DNA from: Mesorhizobium shangrilense
Lineage (GTDB): Bacteria > Pseudomonadota > Alphaproteobacteria > Rhizobiales > Rhizobiaceae
Direction of reading: 5' to 3'
Assembly (NCBI RefSeq): GCF_040537815.1
Contig: NZ_JBEWSZ010000001.1
Coordinates: 4,216,001 to 4,280,000 of the forward strand
DNA length: 64,000 nt
This document shows, one piece after another, positions 57,344-64,000 of this stretch (position 1 is its first letter; every line of letters starts with the position of its first letter). Position numbers and translations under genes: made by a program. The notes below the pieces were generated by a model. The model saw only the letters and a program-made list of their open reading frames with translations, was not told where the DNA came from and did no database searches.

Positions 57344-58561
57344 CTATTTGCCCGCGCCCTCGAACCACGCCACCAGCAGCGCCCGTTCCTTGTCGGTGAC
57401 CTGGGTGACGTTGGCGGGCGGCATCGCATGGCTGCGGCCGGCCTGCAGGTAGATCTCGCGGGCGTGGTTGGCAATGTTGGCGTCGGTGTCGAGCATCACG
57501 CCCTTCGGCGCGTGATAGATGCCTTCATAGGACGGCTCCTGTGCATGGCACATCGAGCAGCGCCCGAGCACGGTGTCGCGAACGGCCGGGAAATGCGCCG
57601 AGGCAATATAGACTTGGGCCTCGGCAGACGCTTTCGGCTCGCCGGTCAGCACCTTCGGCACGGTCGACAGCCAGATGATGATGATGAACAAGACAAGGGC
57701 GCCCAGCCAAGTCCAGTGCGGGTTTCCGGCGCGCTTGTGCACTGTATTGAAATAGTGCCGGATCAGCACGCCGATGATGAACACCAGCGAGGCGATGACC
57801 CAGTTGAACTGGGTGCCGAAGGCCAGCGGATAGTGGTTCGACAGCATCAGGAACAGCACCGGCAGCGTCAGGTAGTTGTTGTGTAGCGAGCGCTGCTTGG
57901 CGATCTTGCCGTATTTCGGATCTGGCTTGCGGCCGGCGATGAGGTCGGCGACGACGATCTTCTGGTTGGGAATGATGACCATGAAGACATTGGCCGACAT
58001 GATCGTGGCGGTGATGGCGCCGAGATGCAGGAAGGCGGCGCGGCCGGTGAACAGATGCGTCAGCCCCCAGGCAATGAACACCAGCACGCAATACAGCAAC
58101 AGCATCAGGCCGGTGTCGCTTTTTCCCAGCGGCGAGCGGCACAGAAGGTCATAGACGACCCAGCCGACGCCGATGGTTGCCATGGACAGCAGGATACCGA
58201 CCGGCACCGACATTGGCAGCACGTTGGGATCGATCAGGAAGAGGTCCGCACCAGCATAGTAGACGACGCAGAGCATGGCGAAGCCGGACAGCCAGGTGGC
58301 GTAGGATTCCCATTTGAACCAGGTCAGGTGCTCTGGCATTTCGGCTGGCGCCACCAGATATTTCTGGATGTGGTAGAAGCCGCCGCCATGCACCTGCCAT
58401 TCCTCGCCGAAGGCGCCGACGGGCATGCCCGGACGCTGGCGCAGGCCGAGATCGAGCGCGACGAAATAGAAGGAAGAGCCGATCCAGGCGATGCCGGTGA
58501 CGACATGCAGCCAGCGCACGGCAAAGCTCAGCCAGTCCCAGAAAATCGCGAAATCCATCAT
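57344..58561 (-). CDS. puuD: Urate hydroxylase PuuD (membrane protein with cytochrome c domain)
   Basis: This is a 405-residue inner-membrane urate oxidase. About eight helices belong to the DUF989 domain (WLHVVTGIAWIGSSFYFVALD, GLTHLFTGRAAFLHLGAITATIMSANVFMVI). The C-terminal domain is a c-type cytochrome with CSMCH and a downstream Met (SHAMPP) as likely heme ligands. It converts urate to 5-hydroxyisourate and passes electrons to the respiratory chain. This form is common in alphaproteobacteria lacking soluble uricase. The LysR gene upstream is divergent and could regulate it. Confidence 0.92.
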   Translation of the reverse strand: MMDFAIFWDWLSFAVRWLHVVTGIAWIGSSFYFVALDLGLRQRPGMPVGAFGEEWQVHGGGFYHIQKYLVAPAEMPEHLTWFKWESYATWLSGFAMLCVVYYAGADLFLIDPNVLPMSVPVGILLSMATIGVGWVVYDLLCRSPLGKSDTGLMLLLYCVLVFIAWGLTHLFTGRAAFLHLGAITATIMSANVFMVIIPNQKIVVADLIAGRKPDPKYGKIAKQRSLHNNYLTLPVLFLMLSNHYPLAFGTQFNWVIASLVFIIGVLIRHYFNTVHKRAGNPHWTWLGALVLFIIIIWLSTVPKVLTGEPKASAEAQVYIASAHFPAVRDTVLGRCSMCHAQEPSYEGIYHAPKGVMLDTDANIANHAREIYLQAGRSHAMPPANVTQVTDKERALLVAWFEGAGK

Positions 58562-58656
58562 TGAAGTCGTCCCTGCCAGTCCGGTGACTTTACGGGCTTG
58601 AACGCAAACGAAAAGAGGCGAAGTGTACGATGACTTTCAAAAAAAAATGGAAAATA

Positions 58657-58763
58657 CTACAGCGCCGCGCGTCCCCTTGGACGCGCAAAGGACGCTGTAG
58701 AATATTTTAGCTGGTTCATGATCCTTTCCGAAAATCGATTCCGAATTTCGGGGGCATGAACTA
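58657..58763. repeat. Two adjacent palindromic intergenic elements
   Basis: Element 1 (58657-58700) has arms CTACAGCG/CGCTGTAG and GCGCGTCC/GGACGCGC. Element 2 (58711-58763) has GGTTCATG/CATGAACT and an imperfect CCGAAAATCG/CGAATTTCGG pair. Mosaic palindromes like these are dispersed in Mesorhizobium chromosomes. They lie in the puuD-lysR promoter region, on the lysR side. Confidence 0.7.
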
Positions 58764-58802
58764 GAGTCGCAACAAGCCGCAGCATGAAAGCCACGGAACC
58801 GC

Positions 58803-59723
58803 ATGGCCTATCTCGACAACATTGCCGTTTTCGTCCGCGTCGTCGAACTCGGCAATCTGTCGGCGGCCGGCCGCGACATGCGCATTTCGCCGGCGGTCGC
58901 CTCCAACCGCATCAAGGAGTTGGAAAAGCATCTTGGCGTGCGGCTGTTCAACCGCACGACACGTCAATTGATGCCGACCGAGCACGGCAACGTGTTCTAT
59001 TCCGGCGCCAAGCAGGTTCTGGAGGCGATCACCGAGGCGGAAGCCGCGGTATCCGCACTGTCCGGCCAACCGCGCGGCACCATCCGGGTCACAGCCCCCT
59101 TGGGCCTGGGACGGCGGCTGGTAGCATCGGGCATTCCCGATTTCCACGACAAATACCCCGACATCGAGGTGCGGCTGAGGCTCTCGGACCACAATGTCGA
59201 CATCATGAAGGAAGGCATCGACGTCGCCTTCCGGCTCGGCATCATCGAGGATTCCAGCCTCAGGATGCGCGGCATCATGGAATGCGAGCGGGTGCTGGTG
59301 GCGGCGCCGAAATATCTGGAAGCGCGCGGTGAGCCGACGGAACCGCAGGAACTGATCGGCAAGAAGCACGATTGCCTGATGCTGCGCTATTCCGGCGCGC
59401 GCGAATATGTCTGGACCTTGCAGACGCCCACCGGTCCGCAGAAATTCGAAGTGCACGGTCCCTACGACACCGACGACGGCGATGTGCTGACCGGCTGGGC
59501 GCTGTCCGGGCGTGGCATCATCAACAAGCCACGCTTCGAGGTCGAGCCGTTCATCCGGGACCGGCGACTGAAGGTGATCCTGACCAACACGCCGCCGACG
59601 CCGGTTCAGTTCGCCGCCGTCTATCCGCACAAGAAGCTGCAGGATCCGAAAGTGCGGCTGCTGCTCGACTTCATGGCCGAGCGTTGCCAGCGGCTGATCA
59701 ACGATCTCTTGGCGGGCCGGTGA
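58803..59723 (+). CDS. LysR-family transcriptional regulator
   Basis: The 306-residue regulator has the N-terminal winged helix (FVRVVELGNLSAAGRDMRISPAVASNRIKELEKHLGVRLFNRTTR) and a C-terminal LysR substrate-binding domain (GTIRVTAPLGLGRRLV, DVAFRLGIIEDSSLRMR). It belongs to the CrgA-like subgroup. It is divergent from puuD, 241 bases apart, with palindromic repeats between. Control of the purine genes is the simplest guess from position. Confidence 0.88.
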   Translation: MAYLDNIAVFVRVVELGNLSAAGRDMRISPAVASNRIKELEKHLGVRLFNRTTRQLMPTEHGNVFYSGAKQVLEAITEAEAAVSALSGQPRGTIRVTAPLGLGRRLVASGIPDFHDKYPDIEVRLRLSDHNVDIMKEGIDVAFRLGIIEDSSLRMRGIMECERVLVAAPKYLEARGEPTEPQELIGKKHDCLMLRYSGAREYVWTLQTPTGPQKFEVHGPYDTDDGDVLTGWALSGRGIINKPRFEVEPFIRDRRLKVILTNTPPTPVQFAAVYPHKKLQDPKVRLLLDFMAERCQRLINDLLAGR

Positions 59724-59828
59724 TGGGCTGGCCGGCAAGTGACCGGCAGTTGGCCCAGCGCCAGCGGTTGCCATCCCCGCAACCGGCGAACATAGTCCGG
59801 GTTCCATTTCGTCTTGCAGGGATCATCG

Positions 59829-60848
59829 ATGGACAACGGCGCCACAATGCATCTTGCCGTTTCGCTGTTCCCCGGAGCCGCCGATGGATCGCCCGGGTCC
59901 GAACCTGAATTCGATCGTCTGGCGCAGCTTGTGCAAAAGGCTGAAGCAGCCGAGCTGGACATGGTTGTTATCGCCGATTCCGCGCCGGCTCCCGCTGGTG
60001 ATGCCGTAAGCAGGCAGGCGCCCTTCGAAGCGACGACCTTGCTGGCGGCGCTCGCAACGGTGACGAGCAGGATAGGCCTCGTCGCCGGGGCGTCGACCAT
60101 CGGCCACCAGCCCTACAATCTGGCGCGCCGTTTCGCCTCGCTCGATATCATCAGCCATGGCCGCGCCGGCTGGAATGCGACCATGGCGCAGGCCCCGCGC
60201 GAAGCGGCCAATTTCAGCCGATCGGAAGGGTTTTCGCCTGACGATTTTCGCCGCCGCACGGACGAATATATCGGCATCGTCCAGGGGTTGTGGCAGGGCT
60301 GGGATGCGGATGCACTGCTGTTCGACAAGAGCGGTGGTCGCTTCCACGATCCCGAGAAGATGCATCTGCTCGACCACAAGGGCGAGTTCTTTTCCGTGCA
60401 AGGACCGCTGAACGTCGCGAGATCGCCACAGGACACGCCGTTGCTGGTGCTGTCCGGCCTGTCGGAGCCCGACATGGATATTGCCGCCCGGACCGCCGAT
60501 GTCATTCTTCTGGATGACGGACCGATCGATGGCGCGAAAGCACGCCATGACAATCTAAAGCGTCGCGTTGCCGTCAACGGGCGCGCCCCGGATGCCGTGA
60601 AGGTTCTGACGACCATCGCGCCCATCACCGATGGCAGGCCGACCATCTCCGCCGACAGGCTGGCGGGACAATTCCAGTCAAAAGGCTGCGACGGGTTCAA
60701 CATCCGGATGCCAATGCAGCCTGCAGCGCTCGACGACTTCATCGATCTGGTTTTGCCGGAGTTGCAGCGGCGTGGCCTGTTTCGAGAGAGCTATCGCGGG
60801 ACGACCCTGCGCTCGCATCTTGGACTTGCCGGCGGAGGTGACCAATGA
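59829..60848 (+). CDS. LLM class flavin-dependent monooxygenase (NtaA/SnaA/DszA group), 1
   Basis: This is a luciferase-like FMNH2-dependent monooxygenase of 339 residues. The N-terminal part has ELDMVVIADS, and ATVTSRIGLVAGASTIGHQPYNLARRFASLDIISHGRAGWNATM is the family core. The C-terminus has CDGFNIRMPMQPAALDDFIDLVLPELQRRGLF. It is shorter than usual (about 430 residues) for this group. Its stop overlaps the start of a second LLM gene by four bases. It lacks its own flavin reductase nearby, so reduced FMN would come from elsewhere. Likely substrates are organic sulfur or amine compounds, unproven. Confidence 0.87.
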   Translation: MDNGATMHLAVSLFPGAADGSPGSEPEFDRLAQLVQKAEAAELDMVVIADSAPAPAGDAVSRQAPFEATTLLAALATVTSRIGLVAGASTIGHQPYNLARRFASLDIISHGRAGWNATMAQAPREAANFSRSEGFSPDDFRRRTDEYIGIVQGLWQGWDADALLFDKSGGRFHDPEKMHLLDHKGEFFSVQGPLNVARSPQDTPLLVLSGLSEPDMDIAARTADVILLDDGPIDGAKARHDNLKRRVAVNGRAPDAVKVLTTIAPITDGRPTISADRLAGQFQSKGCDGFNIRMPMQPAALDDFIDLVLPELQRRGLFRESYRGTTLRSHLGLAGGGDQ

Positions 60849-62101
60849 CCGCTGCGTCCCGCCAGATGAAGCTCGGCGCCTTCCTTTGGGCGACAGGCCA
60901 CCACATTGCCGCCTGGCGCCATCCCAAGGCGCATGTCATGGCCGGCGTCGACATCGATCATTACATCCAGCTGGCGCGCACGGCGGAAGCGGCGAAGTTC
61001 GACATGGTCTTCTGCGAGGACGCCGCCGGCCTGCGCGAGGCCAATGTCGGCATCGCCAGCCAGACGTCGCGCTCGATCGGCTTCGAGCCCATCAGCTTGC
61101 TGTCGGCGCTGGCCGTCCAGACCAGCCGCATCGGTCTCGTTTCGACAGCGTCGACAAGCTACAACGAGCCTTACGGGCTGGCGCGGACCTTTCTGTCGCT
61201 CGACCATCTCAGCGGCGGCCGGGCCGGCTGGAACCTGGTCACCTCAGCCAGTCCCATCGAGGCCGCCAATTTCGGCTCGACCGGCCTCAAGCCCCATGCT
61301 GACCGCTATGAGCGGGCGCGTGAGTTCGCCGAAGTGGTGACCGGACTTTGGCACGGCGGCGCTTCCGGGCATGACGGCCAGAGCTTTTCGGTTCGCGACC
61401 CGCTCGACCTGCCGCGTTCGCCCCAGGGCGCACCGGTGATGGTCCAGGCCGGTGCCTCGGATGTCGGCCGCGACCTTGCCGCCCGCACCGCCGACGTGGT
61501 GTTCACGGCGGCCCAGACATTCGAGGAAGCCAAGGCCTTTTACGACGATCTGAAAGGGCGCATGGCAGCGTATGGACGCGAACCCGACGACATCAAGATC
61601 ATGCCCGGGGTTGCGCCCGTGGTGGCGGAAACGGAAGCTGAAGCCCGCGAGAAACACGAGGAATTGCAGGAGCTGATCCCCGATGATGTCGGTGTCGCCC
61701 TGCTGTCCAGCTATCTCAGCATCTCCGACCTCTGGCGCTATCCGATCGACGGGCCACTGCCCGAACTGCCGGAGAGCGAAGGGATGAAAAGCCGGCAGGC
61801 GCTGGTCGTCGAGCAATCGCGCCGCGACGGCCTTTCCATCCGCCAGCTTGCCCGCCATTTCGCTGGGGCGCGGGGCCATTGGCGCATCGTCGGCACGGCG
61901 GCGCAGGTCGCCGACGAGTTGCAGGCGCGGTTCGAGGGCGGTGCGGCCGACGGGTTCAACGTCATGCCCTCCTGGTTCCCCGGCGAACTCGATGCCTTTG
62001 CCACGCTGGTCGTGCCGGAACTGCAACGGCGCGGCCTGTTCCGTAGGGACTACGAAGGCCGCACGCTGCGCGACCATCTCGGCTTGAAACGGCCTGCCTG
62101 A
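60845..62101 (+). CDS. LLM class flavin-dependent monooxygenase (NtaA/SnaA/DszA group), 2
   Basis: This is a full-length (418 residues) NtaA/SnaA/DszA-type monooxygenase. It has LGAFLWATGHHIAAWRHP at the start, the core LSALAVQTSRIGLVSTASTSYNEPYGLARTFLSLDHLSGGRAGWNLVTS, and the C-terminal ADGFNVMPSWFPGELDAFATLVVPELQRRGLFR. Start ATG 60845 overlaps the first LLM stop. The two enzymes are related but not copies; they may act in sequence or as a heteromer. Oxidation of C-S or C-N bonds of a xenobiotic or plant compound is typical of the family. Confidence 0.9.
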   Translation: MTAASRQMKLGAFLWATGHHIAAWRHPKAHVMAGVDIDHYIQLARTAEAAKFDMVFCEDAAGLREANVGIASQTSRSIGFEPISLLSALAVQTSRIGLVSTASTSYNEPYGLARTFLSLDHLSGGRAGWNLVTSASPIEAANFGSTGLKPHADRYERAREFAEVVTGLWHGGASGHDGQSFSVRDPLDLPRSPQGAPVMVQAGASDVGRDLAARTADVVFTAAQTFEEAKAFYDDLKGRMAAYGREPDDIKIMPGVAPVVAETEAEAREKHEELQELIPDDVGVALLSSYLSISDLWRYPIDGPLPELPESEGMKSRQALVVEQSRRDGLSIRQLARHFAGARGHWRIVGTAAQVADELQARFEGGAADGFNVMPSWFPGELDAFATLVVPELQRRGLFRRDYEGRTLRDHLGLKRPA

Positions 62102-62114
62102 GACTGAACGACGC

Positions 62115-62951
62115 CTACGCCTCGTCCATCATCCGGGCAGTGCCGGAGACCCTGATCGAGTTGCCGATTTCCGGCGGAATATCGGCATGCAGGCGCGAAC
62201 GCATGCCCATGTCCTCGCCCTGCACGATGTCGATCGCGCCGCCATGCGGCCAGCCTATGTCGCGCAGATAGCCAGCGAATGCGGCCGTCGAGGCACCCGT
62301 CGCCGGATCCTCGTAGACGCCGCCGGACGCAAACGGATTGCGCGTGTGGAACAATCGCGGCGTCTCGGCATAGGCAAGCAGGACCGTCACCAGCCCTTCC
62401 CGCCGCATGAAGGCCTGGCCGGCTTTCAGGTCATAGCGCATGGCGGCCAGCGCCTCGCGCGACTTGAGGGCCAGCACAAGATGATCCGCGCCGCCATGGA
62501 TCAAGGCCGGTGGAATGGCCGCATCTAGATCGCCCGCTGTATAGCCGAACAGCGCCAGCGCCTCGGCAATCAACTCCGGCGAGGCAGCCTTGCTGCGTGT
62601 TGGCGGCGACTGCAACGCGGCAGCGACATTCGCGCCATCGCGGAATCCTTCGACGGTGATGCTCGCCTGGTTGAGGGTCAGCGGGAAAATGCCGTCGCCA
62701 AATTGCCGGACCAACGCCGCGCCAAGAGCTATGGTGGCGTGACCGCAAAAGGGCACCTCGGATTCCGGTGAGAAATAACGCACCCGCCAGTTGTTCCCAT
62801 CGCGTGCGGCAAAGGCGGTCTCCGAGAACCCTACCCGCGCCGCGATGCCTTGCATTTCGGCGGCATCGGGCAAGACGTCGCCGATCAGGACTCCAGCAGG
62901 ATTACCGCCGGCTTCTCCATCCGAAAAGGCCGCAATTTTCAGAACGTTCAT
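62115..62951 (-). CDS. PhzF family isomerase/epimerase-like protein
   Basis: This 278-residue protein is of the diaminopimelate-epimerase fold. It has the catalytic Glu in GFSETAF, PFCGHATIALG, and the second-half DPATGASTAAFAGYL motif. PhzF enzymes isomerise phenazine precursors, but most family members have unknown substrates. The ATG at 62951 gives the family start MNVLKIAAFSDG. It converges on the LLM gene (13-base gap), and lies 100 bases past the xdhC stop on the same strand. Confidence 0.9.
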   Translation of the reverse strand: MNVLKIAAFSDGEAGGNPAGVLIGDVLPDAAEMQGIAARVGFSETAFAARDGNNWRVRYFSPESEVPFCGHATIALGAALVRQFGDGIFPLTLNQASITVEGFRDGANVAAALQSPPTRSKAASPELIAEALALFGYTAGDLDAAIPPALIHGGADHLVLALKSREALAAMRYDLKAGQAFMRREGLVTVLLAYAETPRLFHTRNPFASGGVYEDPATGASTAAFAGYLRDIGWPHGGAIDIVQGEDMGMRSRLHADIPPEIGNSIRVSGTARMMDEA

Positions 62952-63051
62952 ATGTCTTCGCCTCGTGCTGCAATGCCGACACAGCAAACGCGATTTTCGA
63001 GCGATTGGGAAATGACGAAATCAATGAGCAGCTGTGACGTATCCGACGAGG

Positions 63052-64000
63052 CTAGCCGGCCATCGCCTTGTCATGCGGGGCATGATGGCCGGCATTTGAT
63101 ACAGCAGCATGAGTGACCAGCGCGGTCATGATCTCGGCGGCCGCAAGCGCTGCGATGACGGGCGGTCGCTTGTCCTTGACCGCATCGCCGCCGATCGGCG
63201 AGACGAGGCGGGCGAATTCGGCTTCGCTGCCATCCGCCGATTTCAGGAACCAGTTCCTGAACGTCGCTTTCTTCGTCTTCGAGCCGATCATGCCGACATA
63301 GGCGGTGTCATCGCGCTTCAGCGCTTCGGCGACGATCAGGAAATCCAGCGCGTGGTCGTGGGTGAGGATGGCGAAGGCCGCGCCTGCCGGAGCATCGCGC
63401 ACCATGGCTTCCGGCATCGCCGTCAGTCGCGTCTCGACGGTTTCCGGCATGCCTTCCAGCGCCTCGGCGCGCGTCTCGACGACGACGCCGTGCACGGGAA
63501 GAAGCGCAATCGTCGACGCCAGCGCCTGGCCGACATGGCCACCGCCGAAGATATAGACATGCGGCAAGTGCGCCTCCTCGGCTTCGGCAGCCGCAACCAG
63601 TTCAGCAGCGAGGGGAGCATCGACAAGCCGGATCAGCACCTCGACGCGCCCGCCGCAGCATTGACCGATCTCCGGCCCGAGCGGCACATCGAGCGTGGCG
63701 CAGACTTCGTCGACTTCGATGCGGGCATCCCTCCCCCTGGTGGCGCGGGATCTCTCCCCCCTTGAGGGGGAGATGTCGGCGAAGCCGACAGAGGGGGTCG
63801 TTGCGGCAGTGCTCGACGCCCTCGCGGTGCCTCCTGAGAGGACCCCCTCTGACCGCTTCGCGGCCATCTCCCCCTCAAGGGGGGAGAAAAGCATCTGCCG
63901 TGCCTTGTCGATGGCCATGTATTCGAGCTGGCCGCCGCCGATCGTGCCAAGGATCGCCGCTTGCGAGACGAGCATGAAGGCGCCCTTTTCGCGTGGCGTC
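63052..64000 (-). CDS. xdhC: Xanthine dehydrogenase accessory protein XdhC, with in-frame repeat insertion (cut by right edge)
   Basis: XdhC binds molybdenum cofactor and inserts the sulfurated form into xanthine dehydrogenase. Visible parts are the N-terminal domain with TREKGAFMLVSQAAILGTIGGGQLEYMAIDKARQML, CCGG (GQCCGGRVEVL) and a C-terminal Rossmann domain (VYIFGGGHVGQALAS, YVGMIGSKTKKATFRNWF). The frame is open to the edge, so the first residues lie beyond 64000. Between ARQML and RDARIEVDEV about 50 residues (FSPLEGEMAAKRSEG...DISPSRGERSRATRG) come from a palindromic repeat inserted in frame at 63754-63886. The rest is intact, so the gene may still work. Confidence 0.9.
   Translation of the reverse strand, partial: TPREKGAFMLVSQAAILGTIGGGQLEYMAIDKARQMLFSPLEGEMAAKRSEGVLSGGTARASSTAATTPSVGFADISPSRGERSRATRGRDARIEVDEVCATLDVPLGPEIGQCCGGRVEVLIRLVDAPLAAELVAAAEAEEAHLPHVYIFGGGHVGQALASTIALLPVHGVVVETRAEALEGMPETVETRLTAMPEAMVRDAPAGAAFAILTHDHALDFLIVAEALKRDDTAYVGMIGSKTKKATFRNWFLKSADGSEAEFARLVSPIGGDAVKDKRPPVIAALAAAEIMTALVTHAAVSNAGHHAPHDKAMAG
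63754..63886. repeat. Palindromic repeat element inside xdhC
   Basis: Arms 63754-63799 and 63841-63886 (46 bases each, starting CTCCCCCCTTGAGGGGGAGA on the left) match as inverted repeats with a few mismatches; the middle 41 bases are unpaired. This type of element usually lies between genes in Mesorhizobium, but here sits within an open frame. Confidence 0.85.

Overview
The window is high-GC DNA with the gene content and codon style of an alphaproteobacterium of the order Rhizobiales, most likely a Mesorhizobium or close relative. The pointers are a three-part proton-translocating transhydrogenase (pntAA/pntAB/pntB), an aa3 oxidase subunit IV, a membrane urate hydroxylase with a cytochrome c tail, an alphaproteobacterial LexA box, several TRAP and polar amino acid transporters, and intergenic palindromic repeats of the kind scattered through Mesorhizobium chromosomes. 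It looks chromosomal: rpsA (cut by the left edge) and gyrB are present. No rRNA, tRNA, CRISPR array, phage or insertion sequence was recognised.

Layout. 0-9 kb: the end of rpsA, an SDR protein without the usual catalytic serine, then a probable guanidino-compound catabolic locus (DDAH/amidinotransferase-type hydrolase plus ThDP-dependent 2-oxoacid decarboxylase, divergent from a four-gene His/Arg/opine-type ABC importer, followed by an Ldh/DpkA-type dehydrogenase). 9-21 kb: DoxX protein, tandem palindromic repeat, NDUFA9-type protein, cytochrome P450, FMN reductase, gyrB, a 25-residue membrane peptide gene with a larger membrane protein, and the pnt operon. 21-31 kb: Asp-nucleophile hydrolase, DUF3096 peptide, FeeM-like N-acyl amino acid synthase, GGDEF-EAL protein, giant indolepyruvate oxidoreductase, lipoprotein, CGNR regulator and an orphan LivH permease. 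31-41 kb: a TRAP transporter split around a zinc alcohol dehydrogenase, a glutamine amidotransferase-type hydrolase, and a LacI regulator/2-hydroxyacid dehydrogenase/EamA group. 41-49 kb: regulators (AraC, two MarR), an exported intradiol dioxygenase, and a CobW-type GTPase separated from a WD40 protein by a DUF1778/GNAT toxin-antitoxin module with a perfect palindromic operator. 48-54 kb: a class III transaminase/glutamine synthetase-like pair, then a LexA-box-controlled DNA-repair operon (radical SAM protein plus DUF4130-UdgX). 54-64 kb: purine and glyoxylate salvage (glycerate kinase, UPF0303, guanine deaminase, urate hydroxylase, LysR, xdhC), interrupted by two flavin monooxygenases and a PhzF protein.

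The least explained system is the SOS-type operon at 51.2-53.9 kb. A radical SAM enzyme of unknown chemistry with a C-terminal helix-hairpin-helix is co-transcribed with a DUF4130-UdgX fusion whose KRRIH motif carries the histidine that, in studied UdgX proteins, forms a covalent bond to the abasic sugar. A GAAC-N7-GAAC LexA box lies two bases before the start codon. A second unusual item is xdhC at the right edge, where a palindromic intergenic repeat appears to have inserted in frame and is read as about 50 extra residues.
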